A stretch of DNA of 62,569 bases from Candidatus Methylomirabilota bacterium (GTDB lineage Bacteria > Methylomirabilota > Methylomirabilia > Rokubacteriales > CSP1-6): positions 1-62,569 of the forward strand of contig DASTFB010000061.1 of NCBI GenBank assembly GCA_035709005.1, read 5' to 3'. The translations under genes were made by a program, and so were the position numbers. The notes below the pieces were generated by a model. It was not told the origin of the DNA, made no database searches, and saw nothing but the letters and a program-made list of their open reading frames with translations. Below are positions 41,403 to 49,976 of this stretch, one piece after another; position 1 is the first letter of the stretch, and each line of letters opens with the position of its first letter.

Positions 41403-42326
41403 ATGTTGAGAGTGTTTGCGGTGGGGGTGGTGGCGATCGGGCTGCTCGCCGGGTGCGTCTCGCAATCGAAGTATCAGACGCTGGAGACGCAAGCCGCGGC
41501 GGAAAAGATGAGTCTGGAACAGGAGATCGCGTCGCTCCGGTCCCAGCAGCAGGAGCTGGAAGGACAGAAGAAGTCGCTGGAGCGACAGCTGTCCTCCCTG
41601 CGCGACGAGCTGGGTCGGCGCGAGAGCGAGCTGTCGTCCGTCAATCAACAGCTCGCCTCGCTCAGTCATGAGAGCACGGCCCAGCGGAGTGAGCTCGAGG
41701 CGCAGCGGCAGTCGCTGCAGAATCAGATCGCCTCGCTGAACGACCGGCTGTCGAGCACCGAGCAGCGCGCCAGCGAGCTGGCGGCGCAGAAGGAAGATCT
41801 GGCCAATCAGAAGGCGCAGCTGGCCGCGCAGAAAGACGAAGAGATCCGCCGGTTGCGCGGGACGTACGACACCCTGGTGAAGGATCTGGAGAGCGAGATC
41901 GCCAAGGGTGAGATCAAGGTCAAGCAGATCCGGGACCGGCTCTCGGTCCAGCTGGTGGAGAAGATCCTGTTCGACTCCGGCAAAACCGACATCAAGCCCC
42001 AGGGCAAAGCCGTGCTGGACAAGGTCGGCACCGTCCTGCGCACCGTCACCGACAAGCAGATCCGCATCGAGGGCTACACGGACTCCGTGCCCATCAGCGC
42101 CGCGCTCAGGAGCAAGTACCCCACGAACTGGGAGTTGTCGACGCGGCGGGCGACGACGGTCCTGCGCTACCTGCAGGACAACACCGGCGTCGACGGGAAG
42201 TACCTCTCCGCCGTCGGCTATGGCGAGCACCGGCCCGTGGCCGCCAACGACACGGAGCAGGGACGGGCTGAGAATCGCCGAATCGAGATCGTGTTGACGC
42301 CGCTCGACGCCGGCGAGATGCAGTAG
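41403..42326 (+). CDS. OmpA-family lipoprotein with coiled-coil stalk
   Basis: A 307-residue protein. The ATG at 41403 is chosen because GGAGGAGGT lies just upstream; an earlier ATG at 41379 has none. The signal peptide ends in lipobox LLAGC (C17). Residues about 25-165 are a long glutamine/serine/leucine coiled coil (EIASLRSQQQELEGQKKSLE and onward). The C-terminal OmpA domain (about 185-300) begins VQLVEKILFDSGKTDIKPQG and contains EGYTDSVPIS, NWELSTRRATTVLRYL and GRAENRRIEIVL, the residues that bind diaminopimelate in peptidoglycan. It tethers the outer membrane to the wall across the periplasm, like Pal or MotB-type stalk proteins. Confidence 0.92.
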   Translation: MLRVFAVGVVAIGLLAGCVSQSKYQTLETQAAAEKMSLEQEIASLRSQQQELEGQKKSLERQLSSLRDELGRRESELSSVNQQLASLSHESTAQRSELEAQRQSLQNQIASLNDRLSSTEQRASELAAQKEDLANQKAQLAAQKDEEIRRLRGTYDTLVKDLESEIAKGEIKVKQIRDRLSVQLVEKILFDSGKTDIKPQGKAVLDKVGTVLRTVTDKQIRIEGYTDSVPISAALRSKYPTNWELSTRRATTVLRYLQDNTGVDGKYLSAVGYGEHRPVAANDTEQGRAENRRIEIVLTPLDAGEMQ

Positions 42327-42334
42327 GTCCCGAG

Positions 42335-42364
42335 CCGGAGGGGGGCCGCGATGCCCCCCTCCGG
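42335..42364. terminator. Bidirectional hairpin between convergent genes
   Basis: CCGGAGGGGGG (42335-42345) pairs perfectly with CCCCCCTCCGG (42354-42364) over 11 bp with an 8-base loop, eight bases after the OmpA-like stop and eight before the end of the convergent gene. No T tract on either strand; placement and strength make a terminator role likely. Confidence 0.7.
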
Positions 42365-42371
42365 CCCTCCC

Positions 42372-42881
42372 TCAGCGGGGGGGCGGTGGCGGCGGAGGTG
42401 GTTGAGCGCCGGGCGGCGGCGGACGACGAGAAGACTTCGCGGAGCGCATCACTCCCGGGATCTGGTTGCCCTTGGCGTACATGCACTGTTGATAGGCGAT
42501 GTCGTACCGCCGCTGCGCTTCGCCCGCGTATCCGTAGCCCGCGCTGGCCCCCGCGGCCGTTCCTGTGAGCAGCCCCGTGCCGGCACCGATCGCGGCGCCG
42601 GTGCCCGGACTTCCTGCGGCCGCGCCGATCACGGCTCCGGCCGCGGTGCCGATGGCGGTGCCGATGGCCGCGCCGGCCACCGTGCTCTCGGTCGCGGCTT
42701 GACCTGGTTGCCGACCGGCCGCACTGAAGGCCCACTGGCGGCACGCCGCATCGTCGGCCTGGAACACCTCGAACGGCTTGCCGTTGCCCGGAAGCACCAG
42801 CACGCTGGGGCCCGTCGGCAGCGTCGCGCAGGCGCTGAGAGAAACTGCAGCGGCCAGTGAGAGCAGCACCGGCTGGCGCAT
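42372..42881 (-). CDS. Glycine-zipper lipoprotein with polyproline tail
   Basis: A 169-residue protein starting ATG 42881. The signal peptide ends in lipobox SLSAC (C18). The centre (about 65-125) is a glycine-zipper membrane segment of small residues, with repeated G/A-x3-G spacing (AGAAIGTAIGTAAGAVIGA, then GTGAAIGAGTGLLTG), as in YMGG/SlyB-like envelope proteins. A YDIAYQQCMYAKGNQIPG block is typical of the family, and the tail is a run of prolines. It follows the tyrosine-rich exported protein by 2 bases on the same strand and is likely part of an outer-membrane structure. Confidence 0.85.
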   Translation of the reverse strand: MRQPVLLSLAAAVSLSACATLPTGPSVLVLPGNGKPFEVFQADDAACRQWAFSAAGRQPGQAATESTVAGAAIGTAIGTAAGAVIGAAAGSPGTGAAIGAGTGLLTGTAAGASAGYGYAGEAQRRYDIAYQQCMYAKGNQIPGVMRSAKSSRRPPPPGAQPPPPPPPPR

Positions 42882-42883
42882 GC

Positions 42884-43288
42884 CTACTCCGGCCTGGCTC
42901 CTTCGGCCGGGGGCACGACCTTCATCCAGCCGCCCGGGCACTGTTGCACGTACGGGTAGTACGCCTGAGCGCCCTCGCAGTAATACCAGTAATACGGCTC
43001 CGCCGGGGCTTCCTGCTGGATGTAGACCGGTGGAGACTGCTGGATCACCACCGGCGCCGCGTAGGCCGGGTAGGGATAGTAGTAGCCGGGCCAGCCCCAC
43101 CACCAGGCCGGTCCCAATCCGACACCGAAGCCCAGGAAGACCTTGCTGTGGACGTGCCGGTGCGTGTGGCCTCTGAAGCCGCCGTCGACCCTGCTCCTGA
43201 AGGCGAAACCCTTCTGGGCGTCGGCGGGCAGCGGCGCAAAGAGCAGGAGCGTAGCCGTGGCCAGGACGAGACACATGAGCTTCTTCAC
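42884..43288 (-). CDS. Tyrosine/tryptophan-rich exported protein
   Basis: A 134-residue protein starting GTG 43288, with a signal peptide (residues 1-25, KKLMCLVLATATLLLFAPLP then ADA). The mature chain is aromatic-rich: a histidine patch (GHTHRHVHS), PAWWWGWPGYYYPYPAYA, and a C-terminal YYWYYCEGAQAYYPYVQQCPGGWMKV. The last block, with its paired cysteines, recurs in many small bacterial envelope proteins (often annotated only as hypothetical). It precedes the glycine-zipper lipoprotein by 2 bases, and the two may be exported together. Confidence 0.82.
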   Translation of the reverse strand: MKKLMCLVLATATLLLFAPLPADAQKGFAFRSRVDGGFRGHTHRHVHSKVFLGFGVGLGPAWWWGWPGYYYPYPAYAAPVVIQQSPPVYIQQEAPAEPYYWYYCEGAQAYYPYVQQCPGGWMKVVPPAEGARPE

Positions 43289-43320
43289 GTCGGCGACCTC
43301 CCAGTTCAATAGACGGCGCC

Positions 43321-43344
43321 GGCCGGGCAGGTATTTACCCGGCC
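43321..43344 (-). terminator. Hairpin after the isoquinoline oxidoreductase-type operon
   Basis: GGCCGGG (43321-43327) and CCCGGCC (43338-43344) form a 7-bp stem with a 10-base loop immediately after the TGA of the large subunit on the minus strand. It would stop or slow transcription before the aromatic-rich protein gene. Confidence 0.55.
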
Positions 43345-45495
43345 TCATGCGCGTCTGAGCTGCTCTTTGTCGATCGGCAGGCGGCGGATCCGCTTTCGGG
43401 TGGCGGCGAAGATGGCGTTGCACACGGCCGGCGCCACGGTGGGCACGCCGGGCTCTCCCAACCCCCCCGGGGCCTCGCCGGAGTCCAGGATGTGCACCTC
43501 CACCTTCGGCATCTCGTCGATCCTCAGCAGAGGGTACGCGTGGAAGTTCGTCTGCTGCACGCGGCCCTTGTCGAACGTGATCTGCCCGTACAGCGCGGCC
43601 GTCAGCGCGTAGACCGCGCCGCCTTCCATCTGGGCCCGGACCTGCTCGGGGTTGACGGCCAGCCCCGCATCGATGCCGCACACGACGCGGTGCACGCGGA
43701 CCGTTCCATCGGCGGCCACCGACACTTCCGCGACGCTCGCCGCGTAGCTGCCGTACGAGAACACGACCGCGATGCCGCGTCCCTGCCCGGCCGGCAGCGG
43801 GCCGCCCCAGTTCGCCCGGGCCGCCACCAGCTCGAGGATCGCCTTGTGCCGCGGCGATCTGCCCAGGAGCGCGCGCCGGTACTCGAAGGGATCGCGGCCC
43901 GCCAGGTGGGCCAGCTCGTCGATGAAGCTCTCCACGATGAACCCGTTCTGCGAGGAACCGACCGAGCGCCAGAAGCCGACGGGAATACCGAAGTCTTTGT
44001 GGATCCATTCGATCCGGAGATTGGGAACCTCGTACGGCAGATCCCGCATGGCGGCCAGCGCGGTGGGGTCGACCGTGCCGGCCTTGCCGCGGCCCTTCTG
44101 GATGAGGATGCCCGGCCCGACGATGCGCGTGAGCCAGGCCGACGGCGTGCCGTTGGCGTCCAGGGCGGCGCGGAAGACGTTGTAGGTGGCGGGCCGATAG
44201 AAGCCGTTCGTGAGGTCGTCCTCGCGCGTCCACATCACCTTGACCGGCGTCTTGACCGCCCTGGCCACCTCGACGGCGTCGACGACGAAATCGACCTCGC
44301 CGCGACGGCCGAAGCCGCCGCCCAGGAGCGTGGTGTGCACGGTGACCTTGTCTGGCGGTAGCCCGGTGAGGCGCGCGGCCGTGGCCTGGGTGGCGCCCGG
44401 GTTCTGCGTGGGCACCCAGACCACACAGCTCTCGGCGGTGACCTGGGCCGTGGCGTTCATGGGCTCCATGCACGCGTGCTCGAGATAGGGCACCTGGTAG
44501 ACCGCCTCATGCACGCGGCCGCCCGCGCCCAGCACGGCCGGGGCGTCGCCGTCGTTGCGGGCCACCTGGCCCGGCTGCTTGCTCAGACGCTCGTACTCGG
44601 CGTCGATCAGGGGTGTGGATACCTGCGCCAGCGGCCCTTCGTCCCATTCGACTTTCAGCGCCCGGCGCCCCTGGAGCGCCGGCCAGAAGCCGTCGGCCAC
44701 CACGGCCACGCCGCTGCTGACCTGGACGACGTGCTTGACCCCTCTCACGGCGCGCGCCGCTGTGGCGTCGAAGCTCTTGACCTTGCCACCCCGGACGGGA
44801 CAGCGCTCGATCGACGCCACGAGCATCCCCGGGAGCTGTACGTCCATGCCGTACTTCGCGCGCCCCGTGATCTTGTCGGGCGTGTCGCGCCGCCGGACCG
44901 TCTTGCCGATGTAGCGGAACTGGTCGGGCGTCTTGAGCCTGGGGTTCTGGGGCACGGGGAGCTGCTGGGCCTTGTCCACGAGCTGCCCGTAACGGAGCCG
45001 GCGCCCGGACGGCCGGTGGATGACGGTGTCGGGCTCGGTCTCCACGCCCTCCACGGGGACGCCCCACTCGTTGGCCGCGGCCTGCTTGAGCATCTCGCGG
45101 GCGGCCGCCGCGGCCTTGCGCCACATCGCGATGTGGTCCCGCACGCCTCGGCTGCCCCCGTAGGACTGGGTGCCGGTGACGGGGTTCTTGTAGAGGGGGA
45201 CGTTGGCCGGCGCTTGCTCGACCTTGACGTTGCCGAGCTCGGTGTCCAGCTCGTCGGCGATGATCATCGGCGTGGTGGTCAGCGAGCCCTGACCCATCTC
45301 GGGCACGGAGTTGACGATGGTGACCATGCCGTCACGGTCGATGCGCAACCACTGGTTGGGGGCGAACACGCCGGACGACTGCGCCAGCCCCCGGGGGACT
45401 CGCCCGCCCAGCGGAACGCCGATCGTCAGCCCCGCGCCGACGGCGAGGCCGCCCTTGAGGAGTGTGCGCCGCGTCAGCGCCGCCGAGGTCTTCAC
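43345..45495 (-). CDS. Isoquinoline 1-oxidoreductase-type molybdenum hydroxylase large subunit, Tat-exported
   Basis: A 716-residue subunit starting GTG 45495, which overlaps the small-subunit stop (GTGA). The N-terminus carries a twin-arginine signal ([16 protein letters not shown]), so the complex is moved to the periplasm. Landmarks: [20 protein letters not shown], the split molybdopterin-binding halves with [47 protein letters not shown], and the C-terminal [18 protein letters not shown] carrying the catalytic-type glutamate. Two-subunit IorAB-like enzymes hydroxylate N-heterocycles or oxidise aldehydes and pass electrons to a cytochrome c; no such cytochrome is next to it. Confidence 0.93.
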   Translation of the reverse strand: MKTSAALTRRTLLKGGLAVGAGLTIGVPLGGRVPRGLAQSSGVFAPNQWLRIDRDGMVTIVNSVPEMGQGSLTTTPMIIADELDTELGNVKVEQAPANVPLYKNPVTGTQSYGGSRGVRDHIAMWRKAAAAAREMLKQAAANEWGVPVEGVETEPDTVIHRPSGRRLRYGQLVDKAQQLPVPQNPRLKTPDQFRYIGKTVRRRDTPDKITGRAKYGMDVQLPGMLVASIERCPVRGGKVKSFDATAARAVRGVKHVVQVSSGVAVVADGFWPALQGRRALKVEWDEGPLAQVSTPLIDAEYERLSKQPGQVARNDGDAPAVLGAGGRVHEAVYQVPYLEHACMEPMNATAQVTAESCVVWVPTQNPGATQATAARLTGLPPDKVTVHTTLLGGGFGRRGEVDFVVDAVEVARAVKTPVKVMWTREDDLTNGFYRPATYNVFRAALDANGTPSAWLTRIVGPGILIQKGRGKAGTVDPTALAAMRDLPYEVPNLRIEWIHKDFGIPVGFWRSVGSSQNGFIVESFIDELAHLAGRDPFEYRRALLGRSPRHKAILELVAARANWGGPLPAGQGRGIAVVFSYGSYAASVAEVSVAADGTVRVHRVVCGIDAGLAVNPEQVRAQMEGGAVYALTAALYGQITFDKGRVQQTNFHAYPLLRIDEMPKVEVHILDSGEAPGGLGEPGVPTVAPAVCNAIFAATRKRIRRLPIDKEQLRRA

Positions 45496-45959
45496 GACCG
45501 GCCCCCTCTCTGCAGCGCCGCCGCCCGGTGGATGGCGGCGCGGATCCTCTGGTACGTGCCGCAGCGGCAGAGGTTGCCGGCCATGGCCGCGTCGATGTCG
45601 GCATCGGTGGGGGAGGGCTTGGACGCCAGGAGCGCCGCCGCCGACATGAGCTGTCCCGACTGGCAGAAGCCGCACTGGGGCACGTCGACCTCGATCCAGG
45701 CCTGCTGCACGGGGTGCAGGCCCGTGGCCGAGAGCCCCTCGATGGTGGTCACCCGGCGATCGACGGCGGCCGACACCGGGGTGACGCAGGCGCGGACGGG
45801 CGCGCCGTCCACGTGGACCGTACAGGCCCCACAGAGCGCCATGCCGCAGGCGTACTTGGTGCCGGTGAGACCGAGCGTGTCGCGGATGACCCACAACAGC
45901 GGTGTGTCCGGTGAGACGTCCACCTGCTGCTTCCGCCCGTTGATGGTCAACGAGATCAT
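45492..45959 (-). CDS. 2Fe-2S small subunit of molybdenum hydroxylase (IorA-like)
   Basis: A 155-residue protein with two [2Fe-2S] clusters. The plant-type N-terminal cluster is in [20 protein letters not shown], and the C-terminal one is in [10 protein letters not shown] ... [11 protein letters not shown]. It transfers electrons from the molybdenum site of the adjacent large subunit. It has no signal of its own, so it would be co-exported with its Tat-signal partner. The gene is first in the operon, with a candidate promoter just upstream. Confidence 0.95.
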   Translation of the reverse strand: MISLTINGRKQQVDVSPDTPLLWVIRDTLGLTGTKYACGMALCGACTVHVDGAPVRACVTPVSAAVDRRVTTIEGLSATGLHPVQQAWIEVDVPQCGFCQSGQLMSAAALLASKPSPTDADIDAAMAGNLCRCGTYQRIRAAIHRAAALQRGGRS

Positions 45960-45992
45960 GACGACCTCCCGAAGCCGGTTCCGGTGGGCCTC

Positions 45993-46021
45993 AGATCACA
46001 CCCGGCGCGCTCCGCTGTCAA
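45993..46021 (-). promoter_or_regulatory. Candidate promoter of the IorAB-like operon
   Basis: On the minus strand a perfect TTGACA (46021-46016) is followed after 17 bases by TGATCT (45998-45993), a weak -10. It lies 34 bases before the ATG at 45959. Confidence 0.35.
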
Positions 46022-46120
46022 CCGCTTCCTCGTGCTAGACTCCCGCCACCGCGGGGGGCCGGGGAGGGCCTCCCGCACGCGGAAATCCGAACCGCCCCGG
46101 CACCAACGAAGAGAGGGGAC

Positions 46121-47638
46121 ATGAACCTGCTCGATCCCGAGGAGCTCAAGCAGCTACGACCAGCCGAGACCCATTCGTATGCGGGACCGATCCCGACGCA
46201 GAGCGTGTCCAGCGACGAGTTCATGCCGCGGCCCCAGTCCCCGGCCCAGCGCGAGGTCGAAGCTCGCGTGAAGGCGCTGGGCGATGGGCTGGCCGCCAAG
46301 CAAGGCATCACCCGCCGCCGCTTCTTCCAGACTGCGTCGGGCATGGCCGCGGCCTTCCTGGCCATGAACGAGGTCTACGGCGTCCTGTACGACGTGAGCC
46401 GGGCCGAGGCCCAGACGCCGGAGATGGCCGAGGAGCGGGCCCAGGCCCTGTCCAAGCAGTTCGTCATGGACTGCCACACGCACTTCCTCCGCGACGACAC
46501 CCGCATCATGGTCTTCGTCGGCCTGCGCGAAACCGTAGGCAAGGCCGGCTGGAACCCCGCGCTCGCCGGCAACCCGCAGACGATCGAAGACCTCAAGTTC
46601 GCCAACTACTTCAAGGAGATCTTCCTTGACAGCGACACGAAGGTCGGGCTGATCTCGGGCTCGCCGTCGGACATCCCCCAGGACTGGTTCCTCACCAACG
46701 AGATGAAGGCCGCGGCCCGCGCCAAGGTCAACAAGGAAGCCGGCTCGCGACGGATGCTGAGCCACGCCATCTTCACTCCGGGCCAGCCCGGCTGGCTGGA
46801 GTCGATCGATCGGGTGATCGCCGAGCTCAAGCCCGACTCGTTCAAGGGGTATACCGTCGGTGACAACGTCCACAAGGCGAGCAGTCGCTACCCCTGGCGC
46901 ATGGACGACGAGAAGGTCACGTACAGGGCCTACGAGAAGTTCCAGAAAGCGGGTCTCGTCAACGTCTGTGTTCACAAGGGCCTGCTCCCGCCGGCGCTGC
47001 AGAAGAAGTTTCCGAACCTGGTCGCCTACTCCGACGTGCGCGACGTGGGCAAGGCGGCCAAGGACTGGCCGAAGCTCAACTTCATCATCTACCACTCCGC
47101 CTACGCCTACACCGGGGGCCCGGCGAGGATCGAGGATGCCTGGGCGCAGTTCGAGAAGACGGGCCGGATCGACTGGGTGACGGACCTGGCGGAGATCCCC
47201 GCCAAGTACGGGGTGACCAACGTGTACGGCGATCTCGGGCAGCTCTTCGCGCTCAGCACGATGGCCGATCCCCGGGTGTGCGCGGCGATGCTGGGCCAGC
47301 TCATCAAGGGGCTGGGCGCCGACCACGTGGTGTGGGGCACCGACGCGGTGTGGACCGGCTCGCCCCAGTGGCAGATCGAGGCCCTGCGGCGGCTGGAGAT
47401 CCCGGAGGACATGCAGAAGAAGTACGGCTTCAAGCCGCTGGGGCCGGCCGACGGACCGATCAAGAACGCCATCCTCGGCGAGAACAACGCCCGCCTGTAC
47501 AGCTACGACAGACGCGCCGTCGCTGCCCTGGCGACCGATCGCGTGGCGGTCGCCAAGGCGCGCTACGAGGAGCTCGGCCCGTCCCGCAGCAACCTCCGCT
47601 ACGGCTACGTCCTCAAGCCCAGCGGCCTGATGGCCTGA
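46121..47638 (+). CDS. Tat-exported amidohydrolase family 2 protein
   Basis: A 505-residue protein with GAAGAGAGGGG upstream of ATG 46121. It has an unusual 60-residue cytoplasmic-like prefix before a twin-arginine signal (ITRRRFFQTASGMAAAFLAM, about 66-85). The mature domain is a TIM-barrel amidohydrolase: VMDCHTHFLRDDTR provides the H-x-H metal pair, NVCVHKGLLPPAL a histidine, NFIIYHSAYAYTGG another, and VVWGTDAVWTGSPQW the aspartate. Relatives include ACMSD-type decarboxylases and hydrolases. It is separated from the ECF sigma gene by 137 bases with a candidate promoter, so it is probably a neighbour rather than a member of the Sox-like operon. Confidence 0.88.
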   Translation: MNLLDPEELKQLRPAETHSYAGPIPTQSVSSDEFMPRPQSPAQREVEARVKALGDGLAAKQGITRRRFFQTASGMAAAFLAMNEVYGVLYDVSRAEAQTPEMAEERAQALSKQFVMDCHTHFLRDDTRIMVFVGLRETVGKAGWNPALAGNPQTIEDLKFANYFKEIFLDSDTKVGLISGSPSDIPQDWFLTNEMKAAARAKVNKEAGSRRMLSHAIFTPGQPGWLESIDRVIAELKPDSFKGYTVGDNVHKASSRYPWRMDDEKVTYRAYEKFQKAGLVNVCVHKGLLPPALQKKFPNLVAYSDVRDVGKAAKDWPKLNFIIYHSAYAYTGGPARIEDAWAQFEKTGRIDWVTDLAEIPAKYGVTNVYGDLGQLFALSTMADPRVCAAMLGQLIKGLGADHVVWGTDAVWTGSPQWQIEALRRLEIPEDMQKKYGFKPLGPADGPIKNAILGENNARLYSYDRRAVAALATDRVAVAKARYEELGPSRSNLRYGYVLKPSGLMA

Positions 47639-47714
47639 TCCACGTGGGAGCGGGCGGGTTCGGCGAGGGCCGGGCCCGCCCCCCCCCGGCTCATTGCCCC
47701 GGCCTCCGGAGCTC

Positions 47715-47741
47715 GGGAATAACGCGTTCGGCCGTACGTAG
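47715..47741 (+). promoter_or_regulatory. Candidate ECF-type autoregulatory promoter
   Basis: GGGAATAAC at 47715-47723 resembles the GGAA..AAC -35 element of many ECF sigma factors. It is followed about 14-15 bases later by CGTAG at 47737-47741, a CGT-type -10. It lies about 35 bases before the sigma-factor ATG at 47776. Autoregulation is typical for ECF sigma genes but is inference here. Confidence 0.4.
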
Positions 47742-47775
47742 ATATCGATGCGGGGGGTATGCACAGGGGCACCGC

Positions 47776-48366
47776 ATGGAACAACCGGTCGCGTTCCAGG
47801 ATCTGGCTCTGAGCCAGCTCAGCTCACTCTATGGGTACGCGCGATTGCTGAGCCGGAACGACGCGGACGCCGAGGATCTGCTGCAAGAATCGCTCCTGAA
47901 GGCCCTCCGGGCGTTTCCCTCCTTCAAGCCCCATCTGAGCTTCAAGGTCTGGATGTTCAGGATCATCAAGAACGCCCAGATCGATCGCGTGCGTCGGCTC
48001 CGGGCCCGTCCTCTGGAGGCGCCCAACGGCGCTGAGAGCCAGGCGGGCGATCCCGCGCGGGACGTGCTGCTGTACCCGGTCCCGTTGAACCCGGAGGAGA
48101 TCCTGCTCCGCCGGGTCGCCGTCGAGGAGGTCCGGGACGCGATCCGCCGCCTGCCCCTCGTGCTCCGGGAGGTCGTCGAGCTGCGCGAGATCGAAGGGTT
48201 GTCCTACGAGCAGATCGCGGGGGTGATCGGCAAGCCGGTGGGCACGGTGATGTCGCGACTATTCCGCGGGCGTAACCTCGTCCGGTCGGCGATCCAGGCG
48301 TCGGCTCGGGTCCAGGATCCCGCGCCGGCGGTCTCCGCGGGCTTGCGGAAGAGCTATGGCCTGTAA
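47776..48366 (+). CDS. ECF-type RNA polymerase sigma factor
   Basis: A 196-residue sigma factor. Region 2 spans roughly residues 10-85 (LYGYARLLSRNDADAEDLLQE, FKVWMFRIIKNAQIDRVRR), and region 4 spans 125-180 (LPLVLREVVELREIEGLSYE, QIAGVIGKPVGTVMSRLFRG). There is no region 1 or 3, as in group IV factors. ATG 47776 has AGGGG upstream. The anti-sigma gene overlaps its end by 11 bases, the usual arrangement for a cognate pair. Being first in the co-directional block, it probably controls the Sox-like/oxidase genes that follow. Confidence 0.95.
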   Translation: MEQPVAFQDLALSQLSSLYGYARLLSRNDADAEDLLQESLLKALRAFPSFKPHLSFKVWMFRIIKNAQIDRVRRLRARPLEAPNGAESQAGDPARDVLLYPVPLNPEEILLRRVAVEEVRDAIRRLPLVLREVVELREIEGLSYEQIAGVIGKPVGTVMSRLFRGRNLVRSAIQASARVQDPAPAVSAGLRKSYGL

Positions 48367-49186
48367 GCTCGTCCGCGCCCGGCTCTTCGAGTACATGGAT
48401 GGCGAGCTTCCCGCCGAGCCCCGGGCGCAACTGGAGGCGCATGTCACGGCATGTGCCGACTGCCGGCGCCTGCTGGACCTGGAGCGGAGCTTCGCCGAGC
48501 ACTACGGCCAGCGCCTGCGACCCGACCCCGCCCCCGATCGGCTGCGCGCCCGCGTCACCGAGATGCTCGGCGCCGTGCCCGCGGTCCGGCCCCGGCGGTG
48601 GGGACGACGCCTGGCGCTCGGCTACACGCTGGTCGCCGCGGGCGCCGTGGCCACGCTCGGCCTGGGCGCCCTGCTCGCCGGCGGTGGCCCCCGCTTCTGG
48701 CGGCTCGAGTCGGCGCCGCTCGGGCGCCTGGCCGCCGCCTCCGTCGAACAGCACCAGAAGCTGGCTCGCGGCATCCTGCCCCATGACATCACGCAGGTCA
48801 CCCCCAAGGCCGCCGAGCAGTGGTTCAAGTCGAGGCTGAACTTCAACGTCAACCTGCCCGAGCTCACCCGGGAGGACCTCGACCTGGTCGGCGGGCGGAT
48901 CGCGCATCTGCGCGACCTCGAAGTGGCGGCCCTGCACTTCAAGATGGACGGCCGGGACATCTCGCTGTTCGTCATCCCGTTCGAGAAGTATCTGGACCTC
49001 GGCATCGACGCGACGCCGAAGTTCAAGATGGTCACGCACCAGGGCTACGACGTCATCGTGTGGGCCTCCCACGGCATGGCCTATTCCCTGGTCTCGGAGA
49101 TCGGCGGCCGCTCGTGCCTCGTCTGCCACTCCCGCGACGAGCCGCTCGGGCTGCCGGCCGACGCGCGCGCTCACGATCGGCTATGA
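48356..49186 (+). CDS. Zinc-finger anti-sigma factor with periplasmic CxxCH domain
   Basis: A 276-residue membrane protein. The cytoplasmic N-terminus is a ZAS domain with C3, H29, C33 and C36 (HVTACADC), the sigma-binding zinc module. A transmembrane helix covers about 83-103 (LALGYTLVAAGAVATLGLGA). The periplasmic part of about 170 residues has a beta-rich segment (ALHFKMDGRDISLFVIPFEKY) and ends with GGRSCLVCHSRDEP. C254-x2-C257-H258 is a perfect c-type heme attachment motif. If heme is bound, this would be a redox- or sulfur-sensing anti-sigma factor. Seen: ZAS, helix and motif; heme sensing is inference. Confidence 0.9.
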   Translation: MACKLVRARLFEYMDGELPAEPRAQLEAHVTACADCRRLLDLERSFAEHYGQRLRPDPAPDRLRARVTEMLGAVPAVRPRRWGRRLALGYTLVAAGAVATLGLGALLAGGGPRFWRLESAPLGRLAAASVEQHQKLARGILPHDITQVTPKAAEQWFKSRLNFNVNLPELTREDLDLVGGRIAHLRDLEVAALHFKMDGRDISLFVIPFEKYLDLGIDATPKFKMVTHQGYDVIVWASHGMAYSLVSEIGGRSCLVCHSRDEPLGLPADARAHDRL

Positions 49187-49230
49187 GTCGCCCGGCTGCT
49201 GGCGGCCGGGTCGAAGAAGGAGAGTGCTTC

Positions 49231-49959
49231 ATGCCTCGGCGCTTCGGATTCGGCCTCGTCGTCGGCCTGCTCGGCAGCCTGCTGCTGCCCGGCCCGCCGG
49301 CGGCGGGCTATCAGGCGATCTCGGTCACGAACGGTGGGAGCATCCAGGGGAAGGTCGTGTTCACCGGGTCGCCGCCGTCACCCCGGAAGGTCATTCCCAC
49401 CAAGGACAAGGAAGTGTGCGGCGGCATCCGCGACGAGCCGCGCATCCTGCTGAGCCCGGACAACGGGGTGGAAGGCAGCTTCGTCTATCTCAAGAAGGTC
49501 GAGAGGGGCAAGGCCTGGGACAAGCCGGCCAAGCCCCCGGTGATCGACAACAAGCAGTGCCACTTCGTGCCCCGCGTCCAGGTGATCCCGGTGGGCGCGC
49601 TGGCCATCCACAACTCGGACCCCGTGCTCCACAACACCCACGGCTTCTTCGGCAAGGTGACGGCCTTCAACGTCGCGCTGCCGATCCAGGGCCAGACCGT
49701 CAAGCGCCCCATCAAGAAGTCCGGCCTCATGCGGGTCGAGTGTGACGCCCACGGGTGGATGCTGGCGTGGATCTACGTCGCCGATCACCCCTACTACGTC
49801 GTCACGGGTAAGGACGGCTCCTTCACGCTCAAGGACGTGCCGCCGGGACAGTACACCCTGGTGGCCTGGCAGGAGTACACAGAGGAGGTGGAAGCCCCCG
49901 TCACCGTCAAGGCCAAGGAGACCGCGACCGTCACCATCGATCTGGCCAAGACGAAGTAG
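49231..49959 (+). CDS. Exported cupredoxin-like / carboxypeptidase-regulatory-like protein
   Basis: A 242-residue periplasmic protein with AAGGAGAG upstream of ATG 49231 and a signal peptide (residues 1-26). SIQGKVVFTGSPP opens a beta-sandwich, and the middle contains a possible type-I copper site: H127 in IHNSDPVLHNTHG and C171-x2-H174-x2-M177 in VECDAHGWM. The C-terminal GSFTLKDVPPGQYTLVAWQE is a carboxypeptidase-regulatory-like fold. Similar proteins are labelled methylamine utilisation or plastocyanin-like. In this operon it may be a copper electron carrier between the Sox-like proteins and the cbb3 oxidase; that role is inferred. Confidence 0.85.
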   Translation: MPRRFGFGLVVGLLGSLLLPGPPAAGYQAISVTNGGSIQGKVVFTGSPPSPRKVIPTKDKEVCGGIRDEPRILLSPDNGVEGSFVYLKKVERGKAWDKPAKPPVIDNKQCHFVPRVQVIPVGALAIHNSDPVLHNTHGFFGKVTAFNVALPIQGQTVKRPIKKSGLMRVECDAHGWMLAWIYVADHPYYVVTGKDGSFTLKDVPPGQYTLVAWQEYTEEVEAPVTVKAKETATVTIDLAKTK

Positions 49960-49976
49960 CCGAGAAAGGAGTGGCC

